Source: CAYWVO01 sp964461835
GTDB taxonomy: Bacteria > Zixibacteria > MSB-5A5 > WJJR01 > JAJRUJ01
Length of the DNA: 33,794 nt
Assembly (NCBI GenBank): GCA_964461835.1
Contig: CAYWVO010000036.1
Location: 1 to 33,794 of the forward strand
Direction: 5' to 3'
Below are positions 6,829 through 14,399 of the stretch, one piece after another (position 1 is the stretch's first letter; each line of letters begins with the position of its first letter). The notes beneath the pieces were generated by a model. It saw only the letters and a program-made list of their open reading frames with translations. It made no database searches and was not told the origin of the DNA. The translations under genes and the position numbers were made by a program.

Positions 6829-7509
6829 ATGACACACACAACGGCAACAGAATCTCCCAAGCGCCGGCAATTCGATGAATACTGGCAGACACGGGACTAT
6901 CAATCCGCGGACGCGCGTACCCGCCAACGGATCGAACTGTGCCGGGAGTTGATCGTTCGGAAAAGCGGAACGGTGCTGGATGTCGGTTGCGGACGCGGAC
7001 AGGTTGCTGAAGCGTTCGCCGCATTGGGATATATGGTGCGCGGTCTGGATGTGTCGCCGCTGTCCATCGAATGGACCCGGGCACGCGGGGTAGAAGCGTT
7101 CCTGTGCGATATTGAGACCGAGACGGTCACCGATTCGTATGACATTATCCTGTGCCTGGAAACGTTGCATTATATGGCGAACCCGCGGGATGTGCTGTCT
7201 CGTCTGGCCGCCGCGCTAACGCCTGGTGGGGAGCTGATCCTCTCATTGCCCTGTGAATATCACTTGGGGCAACTGGTGGCTCGGCTGCGCGGTGCTCCGG
7301 ATGAACGATCGTATTCGCAGGTACGGTTTACGCCCAAACGTCATCGCACGTTGATTGCGGAAGCGGGTCTTCGAATTGCGGATCACCGAGAGCTCCCCCT
7401 CGTACCGCCACGTCGGCCGGCGCTGGCGGGGTTGGGAAAGTGGCTGGCGGGGCGCGCTCCCTCGTTGTTTGCGATTTCCGTTATGTATCGACTGAAAGCA
7501 GCAGAATAG
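6829..7509 (+). CDS. Class I SAM-dependent methyltransferase
   Basis: A 226-residue Rossmann-fold methyltransferase. Motif I is VLDVGCGRGQVAEAF, the acidic strand-2 end is GLDVSPLSIEW, motif IV is YDIILCLETLHY and motif VI is LTPGGELILSLPC. The ATG at 6829 is 4 nt after the GT4 stop; the frame is open much further upstream, but that part overlaps the GT4 gene and is not coding. The family covers ubiquinone, glycan and small-molecule methylases. In this operon an O-methyltransferase acting on the product of the two glycosyltransferases is the simplest guess. Confidence 0.9.
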   Translation: MTHTTATESPKRRQFDEYWQTRDYQSADARTRQRIELCRELIVRKSGTVLDVGCGRGQVAEAFAALGYMVRGLDVSPLSIEWTRARGVEAFLCDIETETVTDSYDIILCLETLHYMANPRDVLSRLAAALTPGGELILSLPCEYHLGQLVARLRGAPDERSYSQVRFTPKRHRTLIAEAGLRIADHRELPLVPPRRPALAGLGKWLAGRAPSLFAISVMYRLKAAE

Positions 7510-7510
7510 T

Positions 7511-8356
7511 ATGGCAACCCAAGTAAAATCACCACCGGTGGGACGGACCCGCATGAACGAAGGTTTGGGAACGTTTGCCGAACGCTTCCCAATTTTATTC
7601 GAACCGGCAGGCCGGCAACGCAAAGCAGCCAAGGCTATCGCGGTGTTGCAACATCACCTTGGCGACCGACTGCGTGGCGCTGTCCTGCTGGAGGTCGGCT
7701 CGTCGACTTGCATTATGGCCGCTGAATTCGCCAAAGCCTGCCGGGAGGTGATCGCCTTTGATATTGACCCGGTGGCGCTGCGCGCAGGGTATGCGTATTG
7801 CCGGGATATCCCGAATATTGCTGATGCCATGCGATTTCTGGTTGGTGACGCCACGCATATGTCCGTCGCGGATCACTCAGTTGATGTCGTCATTTGCAAC
7901 CAGGTCTACGAACATGTGGACGATCAAACCGGTCTCATGCGCGAAATTTATCGTGTCCTCCGGCCCGGTGGGGTCTGCTATTTCGGTATCGGGACCAGGC
8001 ACGTCATTATCGAGGGCCACTACAAGCTGCCGTTTCTTTCCTGGATTACGCCGCGCCTGGCTGATATTTATGTGAAATTGCGCGGACGGCAATTGCGATA
8101 CGATGTGAAGTTGCTCTCGTATCGCAACTTACAGAAGCTCGCGGGCGACTTTATCGTGCATGATTATACAGTGGACATTATTCGTCATCCGAGCCGATAT
8201 TTTGTCGATGAGTTGTTACAGTTGCGGGCGTGGTTGTCACAGATGAAACCGTCGTTCCTGGCGGCATTACGGCCGATACTGCCGGTGCATGTCTGGTTGC
8301 TGGAAAAACCGCAGCCGGGAGAGACTCCGGCTCGTTATGTGGTAAATACAGATTGA
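7511..8356 (+). CDS. SAM-dependent methyltransferase (type 11 fold)
   Basis: A 281-residue protein with a methyltransferase fold at about residues 40-170. The SAM loop LLEVGSSTCIMAAEF deviates from the usual VLDxGxGxG (Ser-Ser-Thr instead of Gly-x-Gly). It is followed by IAFDIDPVALRAGY, VVICNQVYEHVDD and VLRPGGVCYFGIG. About 100 residues of less familiar sequence follow, perhaps a substrate or membrane-contact region (YKLPFLSWITPRLADIYVK). It starts 1 nt after the preceding stop. Two different methyltransferases side by side suggest two modifications on one glycan. The altered SAM loop makes loss of activity possible, but the other motifs are intact. Confidence 0.87.
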   Translation: MATQVKSPPVGRTRMNEGLGTFAERFPILFEPAGRQRKAAKAIAVLQHHLGDRLRGAVLLEVGSSTCIMAAEFAKACREVIAFDIDPVALRAGYAYCRDIPNIADAMRFLVGDATHMSVADHSVDVVICNQVYEHVDDQTGLMREIYRVLRPGGVCYFGIGTRHVIIEGHYKLPFLSWITPRLADIYVKLRGRQLRYDVKLLSYRNLQKLAGDFIVHDYTVDIIRHPSRYFVDELLQLRAWLSQMKPSFLAALRPILPVHVWLLEKPQPGETPARYVVNTD

Positions 8357-8366
8357 TGTTCTGACG

Positions 8367-9158
8367 ATGGATTTTTTCCCGCCTTACATTCCGACGGTAT
8401 TGGTGCTGCTCCTGGGGCTGGCCGTCGGCAGTTTCACCAATGTGTTGATTTATCGGCTGCCACGCGGCATGTCGTTGATCACCCCGCGATCGTCGTGCCC
8501 GTCGTGTCAGTCGCCGATACGCTGGTATCAGAACGTCCCGGTTGTTTCGTACCTCTTTTTGCGCGGCCGGTGCAGTTCGTGCCGTAGACCAATCAGCATT
8601 CGCTACCCGCTCGTGGAAATCGCGTCCGGGTTGCTGTTTGTCGCATTCTTCTGGCGCTATGGTTACTCGCTGACGACGGTGGGGTTTGGGCTGTTCAGTC
8701 TCGGGATGCTGGCCGTTTTCTTCATCGATCTCGACTGCCGCATCATCCCCGATGTTATCACGCTGCCGGGGATTGGCGTCGGAGTGGTATTGTCACTGGC
8801 TAGTTCGCATCTATCGATTGGGACATCGCTGCTGGGTGTTTTGGCCGGCGGCGGCAGTTTCCTGGCGGTGGCCCTGCTTGGTCAGTGGCTGTTTAAAAGA
8901 GAGAGTATGGGTGGAGGGGATATCAAGTTGGCAGCGATGCTGGGCGCCTTCCTGGGGCCAAGCCGTATCTTTTTAATCTTGATTTTATCCGCCATTATCG
9001 GTCTTGCGGTATCTGTTATCGTCATGGCAATCTCCGCCCGTTTCCGTAAAGATCGGACAATTCCCTACGGGCCGTTCTTAGTGATGGCGGCCTATATTGC
9101 CGTCTTTTACGGAGGGGAACTGATTGACTGGTATACCCGGACCGTTATCGGGCCGTAA
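8367..9158 (+). CDS. pilD: Prepilin peptidase / N-methyltransferase (A24A)
   Basis: A 263-residue inner-membrane aspartic peptidase that cleaves the leader of type IV pilins and type II pseudopilins and N-methylates the new end. The N-terminal methylase-linked domain has the paired zinc-type cysteines C44/C47 and C69/C72. The peptidase aspartates lie in FFIDLDCRIIPD (D121/D123) and GGGDIKL (D185). About seven hydrophobic segments complete the usual topology and the length is normal. It is the last gene of the glycosyltransferase operon, 10 nt after the methyltransferase stop, although no pilin gene is in the window. Confidence 0.95.
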   Translation: MDFFPPYIPTVLVLLLGLAVGSFTNVLIYRLPRGMSLITPRSSCPSCQSPIRWYQNVPVVSYLFLRGRCSSCRRPISIRYPLVEIASGLLFVAFFWRYGYSLTTVGFGLFSLGMLAVFFIDLDCRIIPDVITLPGIGVGVVLSLASSHLSIGTSLLGVLAGGGSFLAVALLGQWLFKRESMGGGDIKLAAMLGAFLGPSRIFLILILSAIIGLAVSVIVMAISARFRKDRTIPYGPFLVMAAYIAVFYGGELIDWYTRTVIGP

Positions 9159-9213
9159 AAGCCACGCCAATCACGAGAGTGCGGGAACCCCGCGGTAGAA
9201 GACAATGATGCGC

Positions 9214-9393
9214 TTATGACCGGACGAGCTTCTTGTCGCGTTTATACTTCGTGTGACACGCCTTGCAACGTTTCGGACTCTGGTGGAAACCGCGTTGCTT
9301 GAAGTACTGCTGAGCGGCAATGGTAAACACGAATTCTTCGCCGCATTCTTCGCAGATCAAAATACGATGCTTCAGGTCGTTTCCGTCAGGCAT
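9214..9393 (-). CDS. Small zinc-ribbon protein
   Basis: A 59-residue protein with two cysteine pairs, CEECGEEF and CKACHTKYKRDKK, bracketing FVFTIAAQQYFKQRGF. This is the pattern of the probable zinc-ribbon family (zf-trcl type) found in many bacteria, function unknown, with a basic tail that could bind nucleic acid. The ATG at 9393 is chosen because AAGGAGGAG lies a few nt upstream; an in-frame start further up has no such site. It is separated from the upstream NtrC gene by 317 bp that include a likely promoter. Confidence 0.82.
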   Translation of the reverse strand: MPDGNDLKHRILICEECGEEFVFTIAAQQYFKQRGFHQSPKRCKACHTKYKRDKKLVRS

Positions 9394-9710
9394 GTACTCC
9401 TCCTTGAGCTCCGCCGAATTGCTTTGTCTCAAAAACTACACCCGCGCAGTAATTAATGTGCGCGAACTATTCACGATTGGTAACGATGCCAGCTACATCG
9501 TTTGGCGCAGCAAAAACGGGCAATCAACGGCAGTACTGTGCAGGTATCGACCGTTGTTCAGTGCCCCCCGTTTTTATTACCATAGTGCCGCTGCCTTTCT
9601 AGTCATCGGTCCCCGCAGGGATATCTTTATACACGAAAACCGGGATTTCTTGTCAAGAAAAAAAACATGTACCATAGTGAGTGCGAACAACATCTGACGA
9701 AAACTCGGGG
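9394..9710. other. Intergenic region between the regulator and zinc-ribbon genes
   Basis: No gene seen. It contains one good minus-strand promoter (9626-9656) and would give the zinc-ribbon mRNA a leader of more than 200 nt. No strong hairpin or repeat is visible in that leader. Confidence 0.5.
9626..9656 (-). promoter_or_regulatory. Sigma70-type promoter for the zinc-ribbon gene
   Basis: On the minus strand TTGACA (9651-9656) is followed after 17 nt by TGTATA (9628-9633) or after 19 nt by TATAAA (9626-9631). The -35 is perfect; the -10 is imperfect in either spacing. It faces the zinc-ribbon gene and lies after the NtrC stop, so the zinc-ribbon gene can be expressed independently. Confidence 0.45.
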
Positions 9711-11078
9711 CTATCGGCGATAATCGATATTGTACTTTTTCATTTTCTCAAAGAGGGTCGTATAATCGATCTTCAAGATTTCCGCAGCCTTGCGCTTGTT
9801 GCCCCGCGCTTCATCCAGAATTCGCAGGATCATCGCTTTCTCCGCGACCATCTGCGCGTGTTGCCCGACTTCCTTCAGCCCGGCTCCTTCCCGCAGCCGC
9901 ACCTCTTCGGTGGTGGGAATGCGAATGGCCAGATGATCCGGCGTAATATACTTGCCCTCACACAGGATGATTGCACGCTCGATGGTATTTTCCAGTTCCC
10001 GGACATTCCCCGGCCAACTGTACCGATCCATGATTTTCAGGGCGTCCTTGGTAATTTTCTTCGTGGGTTTCTTTAACTCAAGGCAATATTTCTGGACGAA
10101 ATATTCCACCAGTTTGGGAATGTCCTCCCGCCGCTCCTTGAGGGAGGGGACTTTAATCGGAAACACGGAGAGCCGATAGAATAAGTCTTCCCGGAACTGC
10201 TTCTTGTCGCAGGCATCTTTCAAGTCAATATTGGTCGCCGCGATCATGCGTACGTTGACTGAGATAGTCTTGGTGCCACCGAGCCGTTCAAAAGACCGCT
10301 GCTGCAGGAATCGCAACAGCTTGGCCTGTAACGCCATATCCATGTCGCCGATCTCGTCCAAAAAGACCGTACCGCCGTCGGCGATTTCGAACTTTCCCAG
10401 CTTACGCGCATTGGACGAAGTAAACGCTCCCGGCTCCGAGCCGAACAGCTCGTTTTCCAACAGTTCCCGGGGGATAGCCGCACAGTTAATGGTCACATAG
10501 GGTTTATCCCGGCGAGGGGAAAGATGATGGATTGCCGCCGCAAAAAGCTCTTTCCCGGTGCCGCTTTGGCCCTCAAACAGGACGGTGGTATCGGAATCGG
10601 CGACTTTGCGTACCAGCGCCTCGGCTTCCTTCATGCTTGGCGCAGTACCAATGATCTGGTTGTACCCCAAGCGATTGGCCAGCTCCTCGCGCAACAGTTC
10701 GTTTTCGGCCAGCAGGCGTCGGTTCTCGAGTGCGCGTTGAATCAGGACGTTGAGCCGGTCGGGATCGAAAGGTTTGGTCAAAAAATCATACGCCCCAAAC
10801 TTGATTGCTTTGACTGCATCCTCAATGGTGCCGTACGCGGTCATGACAATGACCGAGGTCTCCGGATTATCTTCCCGGATCCGCTCCAAGACTGATAGTC
10901 CATCCATTTCCGGCATTTTTAAGTCAGTAAGGACCAGATCGAAACGTCCCTGGCGGGCTTTCTCGACTGCGGTATGGCCGCTTTTGGCCACCTCCACCTC
11001 ATGGCCTTCGGCTTTCAGCGTTTCGCTGAGCATTTTGCGGATTGAGTCTTTATCATCGACAACGAGAATAGAAGACAT
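9711..11078 (-). CDS. NtrC-family response regulator with altered GAFTGA loop
   Basis: A 455-residue three-domain regulator. The receiver domain (1-120) has phospho-acceptor D52 in VLTDLKMPEMDG and K102. The AAA+ sigma54-interaction domain (about 140-370) has Walker A GQSGTGKE (170-177) and Walker B GGTVFLDEIGD (D241/E242). A Fis-type helix-turn-helix lies at the end (KRKAAEILKIDYTTLFEKM). The loop that touches sigma54 is normally GAFTGA; here residues 217-222 read GAFTSS, preceded by GSEP rather than GHEK. Thr220 is kept. No sensor kinase is adjacent. It starts at 11078 with AAAGGGA upstream and diverges from the STAS gene. Target genes are unknown. Confidence 0.96.
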   Translation of the reverse strand: MSSILVVDDKDSIRKMLSETLKAEGHEVEVAKSGHTAVEKARQGRFDLVLTDLKMPEMDGLSVLERIREDNPETSVIVMTAYGTIEDAVKAIKFGAYDFLTKPFDPDRLNVLIQRALENRRLLAENELLREELANRLGYNQIIGTAPSMKEAEALVRKVADSDTTVLFEGQSGTGKELFAAAIHHLSPRRDKPYVTINCAAIPRELLENELFGSEPGAFTSSNARKLGKFEIADGGTVFLDEIGDMDMALQAKLLRFLQQRSFERLGGTKTISVNVRMIAATNIDLKDACDKKQFREDLFYRLSVFPIKVPSLKERREDIPKLVEYFVQKYCLELKKPTKKITKDALKIMDRYSWPGNVRELENTIERAIILCEGKYITPDHLAIRIPTTEEVRLREGAGLKEVGQHAQMVAEKAMILRILDEARGNKRKAAEILKIDYTTLFEKMKKYNIDYRR

Positions 11079-11191
11079 AGTACATCCCTTTCACGACTGC
11101 TTCGTACTATTAGTATCGGCAGATCGGGGTCGGAGCATAGGTCACAGGTTTGGCACGACACGGGTGCCGGCATGGCGGGATAAATCGACAA

Positions 11192-11221
11192 TTGACAAGC
11201 GGTAAGGAAACATCGTATACA
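11192..11221 (+). promoter_or_regulatory. Sigma70-type promoter for the STAS gene
   Basis: TTGACA (11192-11197), an 18-nt spacer, then TATACA (11216-11221). The predicted start near 11228 leaves a leader of about 60 nt before the strong ribosome site AAAAGGAGG (11274-11282). It lies in the region divergent from the NtrC-type gene. Confidence 0.55.
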
Positions 11222-11289
11222 AGCAGATTGATCCGGCCCAATCGCCCGCGGGCCGGCGCAAAGATGAGGATGTAAAAGGAGGCGGATAG

Positions 11290-11628
11290 ATGAAAGTCAA
11301 AGAGTATGAGAAGGACGGGGTGGCAATCATCGAACCGTCCGGCAAATTGATGGGTGGATCGGATACCGGTGAACTGGATGAGCGGTTATACGTCCTGCTG
11401 GGCAAAGAACGGCTCAAGGCGGTCATTGACCTGGGCAAGACCGACTGGATGAACTCCTCCGGGATCGCCATCCTGATTCATCACTGGAAAAAATTCAATG
11501 ATGCCGGCGGCGAGTTGAAGATGGCAAACCTGACCAAGCGCATCGAACGCATTATGGTCATCTCCAAGCTGACTTCAGTGTTTGATGTGTATGATTCGGT
11601 GGATGAAGCGGTCGCCAGCTTCAAATAA
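11290..11628 (+). CDS. STAS-domain anti-sigma factor antagonist
   Basis: A 112-residue single STAS domain, the fold of SpoIIAA-like proteins that free sigma factors, or act on other partner-switching targets, when unphosphorylated. The phosphorylation site is WMNSSGIAIL, with serines 56 and 57; the usual Asp before the serines is Asn here. The full length and the GGELKMANL and LTSVFDVYDSVDEAVASF segments match the family. AAAAGGAGG lies 7 nt before the ATG. No anti-sigma kinase or phosphatase is next to it, so its partners must be encoded elsewhere. A deacetylase-like gene follows 35 nt downstream on the same strand. Confidence 0.93.
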   Translation: MKVKEYEKDGVAIIEPSGKLMGGSDTGELDERLYVLLGKERLKAVIDLGKTDWMNSSGIAILIHHWKKFNDAGGELKMANLTKRIERIMVISKLTSVFDVYDSVDEAVASFK

Positions 11629-11663
11629 CGATATCCCGACTGCCCATCATTACGTCTCCGGTT

Positions 11664-12425
11664 GTGGATTATACTCATGAAGCGTTTGCCCGCGTCCTGG
11701 CGGCGGTAATTGACGCGGGCTATGAAACGCGGACGCTCTCCCAGGCCTGTTCCCAACCACCGACGTCACCGTTGTTCATCGTGCGACACGATGTCGAGTG
11801 GGAACTTCCCCGCACGCTTGCCATCACCGATCTTGAGGAAAAATTTGGTATCGATTCGTCCCTATACGTGCGGCTGGATACGCCGGTCTATCAACCGGCC
11901 ATCTTGCGACGATTACAGTCCACCGGTTTCGAGATCGGCTACCACTACAATACTCTCGATCGCTGCGGGGGCGATTTCGCTGCAGCGGCGCAGCTTTTTC
12001 GGGATGATCTCCGGCGGATGCGTGACGACGGGCTGGTAGTACGTTCCGTGATTCCGCACGGTGATCCGCGAGTTAAAAAAAGCGGCTATCGCATCAATAG
12101 TGATTTAATCGACCGGTACCCGGAACTGTACCAGGAGATGCGATTAATCGATGTCGCGACCGAACTGCCGCGACGATACCCCAACCATACGTATGTGCGC
12201 GATCTGGGGATTCGCTGGAATAAGGCATCCTCGTCGCAGCAGTTGGTCCGCTACCTTCGCGCGCAGGAATGGCCGGTTCTCTACATGCTGACGCATCCCG
12301 ATTATTGGTCTAAGACAGCAATCCGCGCGGCCGGGCTGCAAGTAGCCGCGCGGATGATTCGTGCGTTACCGGTCAACCAGGCGGTCGCGATGGTTCGTTC
12401 CTGGCTGCCGTCCCGCACCCGTTGA
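11664..12425 (+). CDS. Polysaccharide-deacetylase-like protein
   Basis: A 253-residue protein that resembles NodB/carbohydrate-esterase-4-like proteins. It has an early FIVRHDVEW segment with a metal-type His-Asp pair, then FEIGYHYNTLDRCGGDF where the family has its H-x3-H type metal site, and VIPHGDPR. There is no signal peptide, so it probably acts in the cytoplasm, as many such proteins of unknown substrate in glycan clusters do. The start is a GTG at 11664, 35 nt after the STAS stop, so the two genes may form an operon. The match rests on short motifs, so another (beta/alpha) barrel hydrolase is possible. Confidence 0.6.
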   Translation: MDYTHEAFARVLAAVIDAGYETRTLSQACSQPPTSPLFIVRHDVEWELPRTLAITDLEEKFGIDSSLYVRLDTPVYQPAILRRLQSTGFEIGYHYNTLDRCGGDFAAAAQLFRDDLRRMRDDGLVVRSVIPHGDPRVKKSGYRINSDLIDRYPELYQEMRLIDVATELPRRYPNHTYVRDLGIRWNKASSSQQLVRYLRAQEWPVLYMLTHPDYWSKTAIRAAGLQVAARMIRALPVNQAVAMVRSWLPSRTR

Positions 12426-12552
12426 TGTCGCCGAGCTTTCGGAGTCTGTTGCAAAGGATGACGTCGAAACGACGTCCCCACTGCGGCGGGGACTCAGGGG
12501 TTTCGATCTACCCCAGAACGCATATTGCTATCTTGTGCTGATTATTCTGGGT

Positions 12553-12596
12553 CAACCCCAAACCAAGCTCCGCTTATGCGGAGAAGTTTGGGGTTG
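12553..12596. repeat. Two-stem palindromic element, CAACC...GGTTG type
   Basis: The outer stem is CAACCCCAAAC (12553-12563) with GTTTGGGGTTG (12586-12596). The inner stem is CTCCGC (12568-12573) with GCGGAG (12578-12583) around a TTAT loop. Only 4 nt (CAAG) and 2 nt (AA) separate the stems. There is no T-run after it, so it is not a standard terminator. A related element with the same CAACC/GGTTG ends is at 29149-29213. Confidence 0.7.
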
Positions 12597-12694
12597 CCAC
12601 CCGATTTTCACCTCCGCATAAGAACCCGGTTCTAGTGGATGATGTCCACCCAATCTCATGTTATTACCTTTTTCAACACGTCCGAGCGTTGGGG

Positions 12695-13357
12695 TCATAA
12701 ACCAAGCCGTAACCCGACGTGAAATCCGGTCGAGGAAAAATCGCGCTCGTGTAACAAATCGGTTTCAATATCGTACCTGACCACGCGATCGTACGTCCCG
12801 CCGCGATGTCCCAGTTCAGCGAAGAGCATGACCTTCCGTGAAATGAAGTGGTCTACCCCGATGGCCAGCCGGGCGGTGCCGCCACGATACTCCGGATCGG
12901 CACCGTCAAAATCATTGTCTTCCGCCAGACCGGCCGCCCCGATTGACCCCAGCAGATAAAGTCGTGTTTTGTGAAAAACACTGGGGGTGAACGTGTACTT
13001 GATGCCAATGTCTACAAAGCCCATACCCCAGTCACCATCAAAGGAATCCTCGATCACCGCGCCCTCCAAATTCAAAAAGAACGCTATCCGCTGACTTAAG
13101 CCATAACTGACCATAAGACGGCCGCTGCGGCCTCGGTGGCGGGAATCGAGCCCGGTAAACTCGCCATCGAAATCGGCCCATCCGGGGGCCAGGGAGAAGA
13201 ACAATCCGCGGCTGGAATAGACCGGCCGGTGAGTCTGTGTGGGTTTGCGGCAAACGTGTGCCTGAGCACCCGCCATGGCAGCCAGGCTGAGCAGGACGAC
13301 GATGATGATCGTAGTGGTGAATGACCGGACTGGAAAACGCGAACAACACAGAACCAT
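12695..13357 (-). CDS. Probable outer-membrane beta-barrel protein
   Basis: A 220-residue protein with a basic start, a hydrophobic stretch (TTIIIVVLLSLAAMAGAQA) and a likely signal-peptidase site after AQA. The mature part alternates polar and hydrophobic residues in strands with aromatic belts, and it ends in FHVGLRLGL, typical of the last strand of a small outer-membrane barrel. The number of strands suggests an 8-stranded, OmpA/OmpW-sized barrel. The ATG at 13357 has GGAG 7 nt upstream; an ATG at 13387 has a ribosome site only 2 nt away and would add a poor N-terminus. No specific ligand can be inferred. It stands alone between convergent and divergent neighbours. Confidence 0.65.
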   Translation of the reverse strand: MVLCCSRFPVRSFTTTIIIVVLLSLAAMAGAQAHVCRKPTQTHRPVYSSRGLFFSLAPGWADFDGEFTGLDSRHRGRSGRLMVSYGLSQRIAFFLNLEGAVIEDSFDGDWGMGFVDIGIKYTFTPSVFHKTRLYLLGSIGAAGLAEDNDFDGADPEYRGGTARLAIGVDHFISRKVMLFAELGHRGGTYDRVVRYDIETDLLHERDFSSTGFHVGLRLGL

Positions 13358-13479
13358 GGCATCACTCCTGCACCGGGTGGTTATCATTTCCTCCCGGCTC
13401 TGGCAAGCGGCGTACCAATTTGGCTAACGTGCTATCGAATCGTCAGTTGGTGGTTCATCACGATCCAATAGAGCGGCGC

Positions 13480-13524
13480 AACGCACAGAAACGCACCGTG
13501 GCTCGTTAAAAAACTGTGCGTTTC
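13480..13524. repeat. Overlapping alternative hairpins upstream of scpA
   Basis: CTGTGCGTTTC (13514-13524) can pair with AACGCACAG (13480-13488) through its first 9 bases, or with GAAACGCAC (13488-13496) through its last 9. The two left-hand partners meet at one shared base, so only one hairpin can form at a time. It lies 79 nt before the scpA ATG. It could be a leader switch or a chance repeat. Confidence 0.45.
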
Positions 13525-13602
13525 ATTATACTTTACCCTTGCGCAGAAGGGCTCGACCACGTACTTAATTCACTTTAGGGGGGGGTTCCCGCTTTTTGTG
13601 TG

Positions 13603-14379
13603 ATGAAACAACAGGCAACAGTATTACAATCCTCCGGTAACGGAGGCGGAAACGGTAATGGGAGATCAGCCGGGCTGCAACTGGTCAAGCTGGATGTCTT
13701 CGAAGGCCCGCTGGATTTATTGTTGTATCTGATCCGGAAGGACGAGGTTAATATCTACGATATTCCCATTGCCAGAATCACCGAAGAATACCTGGGCTAT
13801 CTGCACGCGATGGAATCCTTCGACCTTGGAATCGCGGGGGAGTACTTGGTAGTGGCGGCCACGTTGATTCGTATAAAATCGAGCATGCTGCTTCCGCGCG
13901 ATCCCGAAAGCGAGGACGAGGATGATCCGCGAGAAGAGCTGGTGCGGGCACTGTTGGAGTATCGGAAATTCAAGTGCGCCTCCGAACATTTGCGTGAACA
14001 GGAGGACGAGAACCGGGGCCGGTACGGGCGTTCGGATTTAGTACCACCGACGAAAGTTACTCGTACGGAATATGTCAACGATTTTACCTTGTTTGACCTG
14101 CTTACGGCCTTCAAGGACGTGCTCGATCGGGTCGAGGAGGATGTTTACTGCGAGGTCGCGGTCGATACGGTAACTGTGGAGGAACGGGTCGCGGTCATCG
14201 AAACGGTGCTGACGCGCAGCAACGGGATCCGATTCGCTGATTTGATGGACGATAACCCCACCCGGACCCTGGTCATTATGACCTTCATTGCGTTGTTGGA
14301 ACTGTTGAAAATGGGGCGCATCGGCCTGCGGCAAAATGAACCGTTTGCTGATATCTGGATTCACCCGCTGGCGGCCTGA
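13603..14379 (+). CDS. scpA: Segregation and condensation protein A
   Basis: A 258-residue kleisin that bridges the heads of the SMC dimer and, with ScpB, compacts and segregates the chromosome. After a Gly/Asn-rich leader (about residues 10-23) the conserved start VKLDVFEGPLDLLLYLIRKD is present. ARITEEYLGYL and YLVVAATLIRIKSSMLLPRD follow, then a C-terminal winged helix. I prefer the ATG at 13603 over the GTG at 13600; neither has a strong ribosome site. It is 20 nt upstream of scpB, the usual arrangement. The low-complexity N-terminal leader is longer than in most ScpA proteins. Confidence 0.95.
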   Translation: MKQQATVLQSSGNGGGNGNGRSAGLQLVKLDVFEGPLDLLLYLIRKDEVNIYDIPIARITEEYLGYLHAMESFDLGIAGEYLVVAATLIRIKSSMLLPRDPESEDEDDPREELVRALLEYRKFKCASEHLREQEDENRGRYGRSDLVPPTKVTRTEYVNDFTLFDLLTAFKDVLDRVEEDVYCEVAVDTVTVEERVAVIETVLTRSNGIRFADLMDDNPTRTLVIMTFIALLELLKMGRIGLRQNEPFADIWIHPLAA

Positions 14380-14399
14380 AGACATAAGGTAGAGAAACA

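Noticed and set aside
11151..11167. TTGGCACGAC...GTGCC as a sigma54 (-24/-12) promoter between the NtrC-type and STAS genes
   Set aside because: GG and GC are 12 nt apart instead of the 10 nt sigma54 requires, and a better sigma70 site lies downstream.
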